Part shown: piece after piece, positions 1 through 4,822 of the stretch
Layout of the letters: the number at the start of each line of letters is the position of its first letter
Position numbering within the stretch: the stretch's first letter is position 1
DNA from: Bacillota bacterium
GTDB taxonomy: Bacteria > Bacillota_I > Bacilli_A > RFN20 > CAG-826
DNA length: 5,563 nt
Assembly (NCBI GenBank): GCA_030831415.1
Contig: JAURLC010000073.1
Span: 1 to 5,563, forward strand
Direction: 5' to 3'
The notes under the pieces: generated by a model
Told to the model about the DNA's origin: nothing
Database searches by the model: none
The model's input: the letters and a program-made list of their open reading frames with translations, nothing else
Position numbers and translations under genes: made by a program

Positions 1-622
1 AAACAAATGGGTTAAACTCATTAAACAAACCAACGACGTCATGATCGTACCACCTTTAAAAAAACAAGCCTGGAACGACCTCTTACAACAACCCATCCTT
101 GAACGTGGGATTCAATGGTCTTCCCATGCGCTCTATACATTTATTGATCGGTTGTATCCTGACATCGACCGCGCGATTCAAGAACTGGATAAATTAAGTT
201 TGCTGGAGCAACCTTTAACCGATGCACACATTAAACAATGGATTCCTCAATCCTTGGAAACCAATGTATTCGAATTTACTAACGCCGTCGTTCAATCACG
301 AACAGGGGATGCGTTACAAATTTTTCGTGATTTAACGTTACAACGAGTTGAACCGGTGACCTTCATTAGTATGTTAGGTCGTCAATTGATGTTGATGGAA
401 TTAGTGTACGCTTTAATGGATAAAGGTTTATCCCTAAGTGCCATTAGTCAATCGCTCAATGTTCATGAATACCGAGTCAAGTTAATGGTTCAAGGGAAAC
501 GAACGTTTTCAAACGAACGATTAGAAGAAGCAGTGCTCTCCTTAGCTGATCTTGATTATGATATTAAAAGCGGTCAAAAAGACCGTTTTCAAGCCTTTGA
601 ATTTTGGTTATTAAATCGGTAA
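1..622 (+). CDS. holA: DNA polymerase III delta subunit, C-terminal part (5' end outside the window)
   Basis: The delta subunit is part of the clamp-loader complex that opens the beta sliding clamp and places it on primed DNA. The reading frame is open from base 2 (N-K-W-V...) through an internal ATG at 41 to a TAA at 620-622. The gene therefore starts upstream, and the ATG at 41 is probably not the start. About 206 residues are visible of the roughly 330-345 usual for the family, so the N-terminal AAA+ region is largely missing. The visible part resembles the family's lid and C-terminal collar domains: a D-x-D-R-A-I-Q-E-L-D-K-L stretch, then E-T-N-V-F-E-F starting the helical collar, a G-R-Q-L-M-L-M-E-L helix, V-H-E-Y-R-V-K-L, and the closing L-D-Y-D-I-K-S-G signature about 20 residues from the end. 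Recognition rests on these patterns and not on a search. In many Bacillota holA is followed by rpsT, but here a convergent aguB follows. A hairpin lies inside the last 60 bases. Confidence 0.85.
   Translation, partial: NKWVKLIKQTNDVMIVPPLKKQAWNDLLQQPILERGIQWSSHALYTFIDRLYPDIDRAIQELDKLSLLEQPLTDAHIKQWIPQSLETNVFEFTNAVVQSRTGDALQIFRDLTLQRVEPVTFISMLGRQLMLMELVYALMDKGLSLSAISQSLNVHEYRVKLMVQGKRTFSNERLEEAVLSLADLDYDIKSGQKDRFQAFEFWLLNR
567..589 (-). terminator. possible intrinsic terminator for aguAB, inside the holA 3' end
   Basis: CGGTC (571-575) and GACCG (581-585) form a 5-bp stem around an AAAAA loop, flanked by AAA (567-569) and TTT (587-589). On the minus strand the stem is followed by CTTTTAAT, and it lies about 35-55 nt past the aguB stop, where a terminator for the aguAB transcript would be expected. 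On the plus strand the stem is slightly longer because a G-U pair forms at 570/586. Stopping there would truncate holA mRNA before its stop codon, so a role for the minus-strand transcript is more plausible. The T run is short and the stem is modest, so this could be chance within coding sequence. Confidence 0.35.
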
Positions 623-1483
623 TTACTTTTTTAAAAGTCGTGGATACATTGACGGACGTCGATCACGAAAAACACCCCATGAATAACGATCTTTTCGAAT
701 GGCCTTAAAATCATAGTCCACCAGAATCATGCCTTCTTGATCACGTGAGAGTTGTTGAATCACTTGTCCACGATGATCGGTAGCAAAACTGCAACCATAA
801 AACGTCATTGAATGATTGCCATACGCTTCTTTACCTAATCGATTAGCAGCGATGAGTGGAATAATGTTCGCTGCACTATGGCCTTGCATCGTCGTTTGCC
901 AATGCGCTTGAGAATCATGAGGTAAAGTAGGTTCTGACCCAATCGCGGTAGGATATAGGAGTATATCTGCACCGTCTAACGTTAAAATTCGTGCAACTTC
1001 AGGAAACCATTGATCCCAACAAATTCCGATACCAATTTTTCCAACGGCAGTCGTGAATACCTTGAATCCAGTATCACCGGGACTAAAGTAAAATTTTTCT
1101 TGATAACTTTCTCCTGTAGGGATATGGGTTTTACGATATTGACCCACGATGGATCCATCGGCATCAATCATAACCAGCGAGTTAAAAAATAAATTATCGG
1201 CTTTTTCAAAATACGAAATAGGTAAAACGACGTTTAATTTCTTTGCTAATGCTTGAAAAATAGGGAAAACTGGATTACCTTCAAAAGGCATCGCTAGGTC
1301 AAAGTGATCATAGTTTTCAATTTGACAAAAATAATACCCTAAAAAAAGTTCAGGAAGTAAGATAAGGTTTGCTCCTGCTTTAGCGGCGCGCTCAATGGCT
1401 TCGGTTGCTTTTAAAAGATTATCGTTTTGATGAGGAGACATCGCCACTTGAATCGCGGCGACTTTGATGTTTGTATGGGCCAT
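623..1483 (-). CDS. aguB: N-carbamoylputrescine amidase (nitrilase superfamily)
   Basis: This enzyme hydrolyses N-carbamoylputrescine to putrescine, CO2 and ammonia, the second step of the agmatine route to putrescine, in the cytoplasm. The 286-residue product has the nitrilase Glu-Lys-Cys triad: E45 in LLPELFLGYYF, K118 in YRKTHIP and C155 in GICWDQWFPE. The remaining family landmarks are A-A-N-R near 212-215, the Y-G-C-S-F segment at about 229-233 and the C-terminal W-G-V-F-R-D-R-R-P. Length is normal for the family. I chose the ATG at 1483 because AAGGAG (1498-1493) lies 9 nt upstream and the product then starts just before the conserved K-V-A-A-I-Q strand. A longer reading from 1534 would add a non-conserved 17-residue tail. 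The gene follows aguA and overlaps its 3' end, so translational coupling is likely. Other nitrilase-family amidases are possible, but pairing with an agmatine deiminase makes this assignment strong. Confidence 0.92.
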   Translation of the reverse strand: MAHTNIKVAAIQVAMSPHQNDNLLKATEAIERAAKAGANLILLPELFLGYYFCQIENYDHFDLAMPFEGNPVFPIFQALAKKLNVVLPISYFEKADNLFFNSLVMIDADGSIVGQYRKTHIPTGESYQEKFYFSPGDTGFKVFTTAVGKIGIGICWDQWFPEVARILTLDGADILLYPTAIGSEPTLPHDSQAHWQTTMQGHSAANIIPLIAANRLGKEAYGNHSMTFYGCSFATDHRGQVIQQLSRDQEGMILVDYDFKAIRKDRYSWGVFRDRRPSMYPRLLKK

Positions 1484-2585
1484 AACGTACTGCTCCTTGA
1501 GGAATTTGTTGGGTAATACAATGAATATTACCACCCCCTAATAATACTTCTTTTGAGTCTAACATCACGACTTTTCGATCAGGAAATGCTGCGGTTAGTT
1601 GTTCAAGGGCGATCTCGTCAAATTTTTGATTAAATTTAGGAACGATTACACCACCATTGACTAAATATAAATTTAAATACGAAGCAGCAAGGCGTTCATT
1701 CATGGGGCGCTTTTTGCTCCCATTTGTTGCGGTCAACGCAGCCGATTCAAAATACGTTCGATGAATGGCCTTAGGCATGGTCACCGTCGTTATTTTCAAA
1801 GGATTCCCATCCAAATCAGTGGCTGCTTTTAACGCTGCCATCGTTTTTTCAGATAGCGGTTGTTGAGCGTCCCGAACATCCGTTGCATAGGCTAACAAGA
1901 CATGTCCTGGACCAATAAAGGTGACGACGTTATCGACGTGTTCTTTTGTTTCATCATTATAAATGCCTCGTGGAAGCCAAATCAGCTTTTTTCCACCGAG
2001 AGCATGAAGTAATTCTTTTTCAATAATTTCTTTGGGAAGCCGAGGATTTCTTCCAGGGTGTAGTAAGTTGTACTCGGTTGCAAGAACAAGACCATTTTCA
2101 TCAATATGAAAAGCTCCGCCTTCCATCACTAATTGATCGATACGATAATAATCAATCTTAAAGTGATCACTGATAAACGATGCGACTTTATCATCTTTAT
2201 CCCATGGACTATATAACCCGTGTTCTTTTCCACCATAGGCGTTAAAGGTCCAGTCAAGGGAACGAATATCGCCTTGCTGATTGACTATAAAGGTTGGACC
2301 GACATCTCGGGCCCATGCGTCATCAGAATCACATTCAAAAAACGTAATATTCGGAAGCGTTTTTGCTTTATAGTCGTTAAATAAGGTTGGATGAACCCCA
2401 ATAAAGACAGGTTCAAATTCAGAAATTGCTTCAGCGATCTTTAAAAAACACTCACGTGCTTCTTTTCCTTGATTACGCCAAACATCCCCTCGAAACGGCA
2501 AAAGCATTAACGTACCATCATGAGGTGCATATTCTGGCGGCATAAAATAACCGTCAGTTTTTGGGGATGAAAGTAATTTACTCAT
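1419..2585 (-). CDS. aguA: agmatine deiminase (agmatine iminohydrolase)
   Basis: It converts agmatine and water to N-carbamoylputrescine and ammonia. It belongs to the guanidine-modifying (PPAD-like) fold family. The catalytic positions are visible: W91-x-R93-D94, E155-G156-G157, H216-x-D218, and the nucleophile C356 in G-G-G-N-I-H-C-I-T-Q-Q. These match the arrangement known for the enterococcal enzyme to within one or two positions. The N-terminus (D-G-Y-F-M-P-P-E-Y) is typical, and an in-frame TGA lies close upstream of the ATG at 2585, which supports this start. The frame is 388 codons, but the family usually ends within a few residues of H-C-I-T-Q-Q-x-P, which here ends at residue 362. 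The final 26 residues (rich in R, S and K) are mostly encoded by DNA that also codes for the aguB N-terminus. Pairing with a nitrilase-type amidase, not a putrescine carbamoyltransferase, points to putrescine synthesis and not to ATP-yielding agmatine catabolism. No carbamate kinase or antiporter gene is in view. Confidence 0.93.
   Translation of the reverse strand: MSKLLSSPKTDGYFMPPEYAPHDGTLMLLPFRGDVWRNQGKEARECFLKIAEAISEFEPVFIGVHPTLFNDYKAKTLPNITFFECDSDDAWARDVGPTFIVNQQGDIRSLDWTFNAYGGKEHGLYSPWDKDDKVASFISDHFKIDYYRIDQLVMEGGAFHIDENGLVLATEYNLLHPGRNPRLPKEIIEKELLHALGGKKLIWLPRGIYNDETKEHVDNVVTFIGPGHVLLAYATDVRDAQQPLSEKTMAALKAATDLDGNPLKITTVTMPKAIHRTYFESAALTATNGSKKRPMNERLAASYLNLYLVNGGVIVPKFNQKFDEIALEQLTAAFPDRKVVMLDSKEVLLGGGNIHCITQQIPQGAVRYGPYKHQSRRDSSGDVSSSKR
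1493..1498 (-). promoter_or_regulatory. ribosome binding site of aguB
   Basis: AAGGAG on the minus strand ends 9 nt before the ATG at 1483. It lies inside the aguA reading frame and decides in favour of the 286-residue start over the alternative at 1534. Confidence 0.8.
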
Positions 2586-2592
2586 TAATCGT

Positions 2593-2598
2593 ATTATA
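2593..2598 (-). promoter_or_regulatory. candidate -10 box for aguA
   Basis: The minus strand reads TATAAT, a perfect -10 hexamer, with its 3' end only 7 nt before the aguA ATG. There is no matching -35: the hexamer 17 nt upstream is CAGGTT. If this box is used, transcription would start at or next to the A of the start codon, giving a leaderless mRNA. A GAGG at 2602-2599 sits 13 nt from the ATG and could act as a ribosome binding site only for a transcript that starts further upstream. A second, weaker -10-like TAGAAT lies at 2645-2640. Confidence 0.4.
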
Positions 2599-2651
2599 CC
2601 TCATTTTCATCCAAAAACCTGATGCAATGCTTCTTGGCCATTCTAGGACAA

Positions 2652-2679
2652 TCTTCCTTGTGGATGGAAAAAAGGAAGA
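2652..2679. repeat. 8-bp perfect inverted repeat, 12-nt loop
   Basis: TCTTCCTT (2652-2659) is the exact reverse complement of AAGGAAGA (2672-2679), with 12 nt between them. The right arm is a Shine-Dalgarno-like purine run directly before an ATG at 2681 that is in frame with acpP. Neither strand has a following T run, so it does not look like a terminator. It could be an operator, a hairpin masking the purine run, or chance. Confidence 0.5.
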
Positions 2680-2699
2680 AATGCTGAAATTAATAAAAC

Positions 2700-2727
2700 T
2701 TGACACAAAAATATTGAGTGATAACAT
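2700..2727 (+). promoter_or_regulatory. promoter of the acpP-accBCD operon
   Basis: The -35 is a perfect TTGACA (2700-2705). After a 16-nt spacer comes TAACAT (2722-2727), which matches four of six -10 consensus bases including the key A2 and T6. TG at 2719-2720 adds an extended -10 motif. The predicted start of transcription is near 2734, giving a short leader of about 25 nt that contains the acpP ribosome binding site. This is the best promoter in the window and suits a housekeeping sigma factor and a highly expressed gene such as acpP. Confidence 0.7.
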
Positions 2728-2760
2728 AGTTTCATACGATGAAGGAGACCAACTCAATAT
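2711..2760. repeat. 9-bp perfect inverted repeat linking the promoter spacer and the acpP start codon
   Basis: ATATTGAGT (2711-2719) is the exact reverse complement of ACTCAATAT (2752-2760). The left arm lies between the -35 and -10 boxes. The right arm includes the first two bases of the acpP ATG. The 32-nt interval holds the ribosome binding site. The arms start 41 bp apart, close to four helical turns. An RNA hairpin could form only on transcripts that begin upstream of 2711, because the promoter at 2700-2727 would start after the left arm. Confidence 0.5.
2742..2747 (+). promoter_or_regulatory. ribosome binding site of acpP
   Basis: AAGGAG lies 11 nt before the ATG at 2759. It supports the 76-residue ACP start against the longer in-frame readings from 2561 or 2681. 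Confidence 0.8.
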
Positions 2761-2989
2761 GGTATTAGAACAAATTCGTGATCTCGTAAGCAAAAAATTT
2801 AAAGTTTCCGCTGATAAAGTTACGTTAGAAACGCGTCTTCGTGAAGATTTAAACGTTGATTCCTTAGATGCTGTTGAACTCGTTATGGAGCTCGAAGATG
2901 TCTTTGATATTAAAATCCAAGACGACGAAGCTCAAGCCCTGAAAACTGTGGGTGATATCGTTAATTTTGTCTCGGCTAAAAAAGCCTAA
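2759..2989 (+). CDS. acpP: acyl carrier protein
   Basis: This small acidic protein carries the growing acyl chain as a thioester on 4'-phosphopantetheine during fatty-acid synthesis in the cytoplasm. The 76-residue product has the expected length and four-helix layout. The prosthetic-group site is S35 within L-N-V-D-S-L-D-A-V-E-L, followed by the acidic recognition helix M-E-L-E-D-V-F. The C-terminus (T-V-G-D-I-V-N-F-V) is typical. The start is set by AAGGAG at 2742-2747 and by alignment with the family. The frame is also open upstream, with ATGs at 2561 and 2681 that would add 66 or 26 residues with no family resemblance. It is the first gene of the operon behind a strong promoter, and accB starts 6 nt after its stop. 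AcpP-family proteins also serve other acyl pathways, but the acc genes next door argue for primary lipid synthesis. Confidence 0.95.
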   Translation: MVLEQIRDLVSKKFKVSADKVTLETRLREDLNVDSLDAVELVMELEDVFDIKIQDDEAQALKTVGDIVNFVSAKKA

Positions 2990-2995
2990 CTTATT

Positions 2996-3457
2996 ATGGA
3001 TTTCAAAAAGGTTCAAGACTTACTGAAGTATTTTGAATCGTCCAAATTAACTGCTCTTTCTTTAGAAGAAGGAGATTTTAAACTTCATGCGTCTAAATTA
3101 AAAGAACCTACTCCCCAAGTCGTTACTACGACACCGGAACCGAAAATGTTGCCTCCTGAGGTAACGCCTAAACAACAAACGAATACGGCAAACAAAGCAA
3201 CCGAGGACATCTTATTAAAAGAAGTTCCTTCACCCTTAGTTGGAACCTTTTATGCTGCAAGTTCCCCAAACGCAGAACCTTTTGTCAAAGTTGGGCAAAC
3301 CATAGCAAAAGGTCAAACCATTTGTATTATTGAAGCGATGAAAATTATGAATGAAATTGTCTCGCCATACGCTGGTGTGGTTGAAAAAATTAATTTCCGT
3401 AATGGTGATGTCGTTGGTTTCAACGCCGCTATTGCTAACATTCGACCTGTAGGATAA
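2996..3457 (+). CDS. accB: biotin carboxyl carrier protein of acetyl-CoA carboxylase
   Basis: AccB carries carboxyl groups on a biotin that swings between the biotin carboxylase and the carboxyltransferase. The product has 153 residues. An N-terminal segment (about 1-36, M-D-F-K-K-V-Q-D-L-L) is typical of the family. It is followed by a flexible linker rich in P, T and Q (about 37-70) and a C-terminal biotinyl domain (about 77-153). The biotin site is K116 in E-A-M-K-I-M-N-E-I. The inserted thumb seen in bacterial BCCPs is recognisable in S-S-P-N-A-E-P-F-V, after P-L-V-G-T-F-Y. The start at 2996 fits the family N-terminus, but no Shine-Dalgarno sequence is visible: the bases before the ATG are AAAGCCTAACTTATT. 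With only 6 nt after the acpP stop, translation probably depends on ribosomes finishing acpP. This would tie AccB supply to ACP synthesis. Confidence 0.95.
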   Translation: MDFKKVQDLLKYFESSKLTALSLEEGDFKLHASKLKEPTPQVVTTTPEPKMLPPEVTPKQQTNTANKATEDILLKEVPSPLVGTFYAASSPNAEPFVKVGQTIAKGQTICIIEAMKIMNEIVSPYAGVVEKINFRNGDVVGFNAAIANIRPVG

Positions 3458-3460
3458 ATC

Positions 3461-4822
3461 ATGGCAGAAAAACTGTTAATCGCGAATCGTGGCGAGATTG
3501 CTCTTCGTGTGATTCGTGCATGCAAGGAATTAAGCATTCCCACTGTTGCGGTTTACTCAACAGCGGATGAATCCTCGATGCATGTCAAGATGGCGGATGA
3601 AGCTATTTGTATTGGCGAACCTCGTTCCAATAAAAGCTATTTAAATATTAACAACGTCCTTTCTGCTGCTGTTGCAACGGGTGCAACCATGATCCATCCA
3701 GGGTATGGGTTTTTATCTGAAAACGAACAATTTGCCGAAATTGTTGCCTCTTGTGGCATTAAATTTGTCGGTCCGTCCTCTGAATCCATTAGTAAAATTG
3801 GGGATAAAGCGTCAGCAAAAGCGATTGCAAGAAAAGCGGGTGTTCCTGTCGTCGAAGGATCAGAAGGTATTGTCGACGGCCTTGAAGATGGGTTAAAAAT
3901 TGCGAAAAAGATTGGATTTCCGGTCATGATTAAAGCGACTTCTGGAGGCGGTGGTCGCGGGATTTCTATCATTCGCAGTGAAAAAGAATTCCGAGAAGTC
4001 TTTGATCGTACGTCCATGGAAGCGGAAGCGAGCTTTGGGGATAAAAACCTTTATGTAGAAAAATACATTGAAAATCCCCGTCACATTGAAGTACAAATTT
4101 TATGTGATTCCCAAGGAAGTTGTATTTATTTAGGGGAACGCGATTGTTCCTTACAACGTCGTAATCAGAAGATTATTGAAGAAGGACCTTCCCCCGTCGT
4201 CAATAAAGCTTTACGCAAAAAAATGGGTGAGGCAGCTGTTAAACTGGCCAAAGCTGTACATTATGTGAATGCCGGTACGATTGAATTTCTCGTCGATAAA
4301 AATTTAAATTTTTACTTTATTGAAATGAATACACGTATTCAAGTTGAACACCCTGTCACAGAAATGATTACCGGGGTGGACTTAGTTAAAGAACAAATTC
4401 GCATTGCACTAGGCAAACCTTTATCGTTGACACAACGGCAAGTCACCTTAGAGGGCCATGCGATTGAATGCCGAATTAATGCAGAAGATGTCAACGCTAA
4501 TTTCCGTCCTTCCCCAGGCAAAATTACGCAACTTATTGTACCCGGTGGGAATGGAGTACGTATTGATACCCACATTTATCCTGGATACGAAGTACCTCCC
4601 TATTATGATTCGCTGCTTGCTAAACTTATCGTTCATGCGCCAACGCGCAAAGAAGCGATTCGAAAAATGCTTGTTGCCTTGGAACAATTTATGGTGGATG
4701 GCATTACTACGAACATTGAATTTCATTATTCCTTGCTTCACACTCAAGAATTTATTTCTGGGGATGTAGATACGGGATTTATTGGTCGATTTCTAGAAAA
4801 GTTAAAGGATCTCCATGAGTAA
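3461..4822 (+). CDS. accC: acetyl-CoA carboxylase, biotin carboxylase subunit
   Basis: This subunit uses ATP and bicarbonate to carboxylate the biotin on AccB. The 453-residue product is of normal length (about 445-455) and has the three-part ATP-grasp layout. An N-terminal domain opens with I-A-N-R-G-E-I-A-L-R and holds H-P-G-Y-G-F-L-S-E-N (79-88). The mobile lid carries the glycine loop S-G-G-G-G-R-G (161-167) after K158. The C-terminal core holds E275, E288, N290, R292 and E296 in E-M-N-T-R-I-Q-V-E-H-P, plus R338 in E-C-R-I-N-A-E-D. These are the known ATP, metal, bicarbonate and biotin contacts. AGGA at 3451-3454, overlapping the accB stop, lies 6 nt before the ATG. The gene starts 3 nt after accB and its end overlaps accD by 8 nt. 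The family also includes pyruvate and propionyl-CoA carboxylase subunits, but gene context and length make acetyl-CoA carboxylase by far the best choice. Confidence 0.96.
   Translation: MAEKLLIANRGEIALRVIRACKELSIPTVAVYSTADESSMHVKMADEAICIGEPRSNKSYLNINNVLSAAVATGATMIHPGYGFLSENEQFAEIVASCGIKFVGPSSESISKIGDKASAKAIARKAGVPVVEGSEGIVDGLEDGLKIAKKIGFPVMIKATSGGGGRGISIIRSEKEFREVFDRTSMEAEASFGDKNLYVEKYIENPRHIEVQILCDSQGSCIYLGERDCSLQRRNQKIIEEGPSPVVNKALRKKMGEAAVKLAKAVHYVNAGTIEFLVDKNLNFYFIEMNTRIQVEHPVTEMITGVDLVKEQIRIALGKPLSLTQRQVTLEGHAIECRINAEDVNANFRPSPGKITQLIVPGGNGVRIDTHIYPGYEVPPYYDSLLAKLIVHAPTRKEAIRKMLVALEQFMVDGITTNIEFHYSLLHTQEFISGDVDTGFIGRFLEKLKDLHE

Larger units (their letters stand above)
2586..2758. other. 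divergent control region between aguA and acpP
   Basis: This is the only sizeable non-coding stretch in the window (173 bp). It separates two divergently transcribed operons and must hold the promoters of both. It contains a minus-strand TATAAT near aguA, an 8-bp inverted repeat at 2652-2679, a strong plus-strand promoter at 2700-2727, the acpP ribosome binding site at 2742-2747 and half of a 9-bp inverted repeat that ends in the acpP start codon. I looked for the FapR-type 17-bp palindrome, a FabT-like operator and a CcpA cre site and found no convincing match. The acpP frame remains open backwards across the whole region, which is probably chance. Confidence 0.75.

Noticed and set aside
41..622. 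holA-like frame as a complete 193-residue protein from the ATG at 41
   Set aside because: The frame is open back to the window edge and the product matches only the C-terminal part of the delta subunit, so it is a truncated view of a longer gene.
1484..1534. Earlier aguB start adding 17 residues
   Set aside because: It has no good ribosome binding site, the added residues are not family-like, and it would increase the overlap with aguA. AAGGAG before 1483 fits better.
1419..2585. Catabolic agmatine deiminase operon that yields ATP
   Set aside because: That operon type pairs aguA with a putrescine carbamoyltransferase and carbamate kinase. Here the partner is a nitrilase-family amidase with an E-K-C triad, which fits putrescine synthesis.
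2561..2758. Long in-frame extension of acpP starting at 2561
   Set aside because: It starts inside the antisense of the aguA N-terminus, spans the promoter, and adds residues unrelated to ACP. The good ribosome binding site at 2742-2747 marks the normal start.
2586..2758. FapR, FabT or CcpA operator in the divergent region
   Set aside because: No 17-bp FapR-like palindrome, FabT-like palindrome or cre-like sequence could be read with confidence.
3637..4017. Antisense frame of 126 codons within accC, and other frames of 60-103 codons inside aguB, accB and accC
   Set aside because: They are shadows of strongly conserved genes on the other strand or frame, with compositionally odd translations and no family resemblance.
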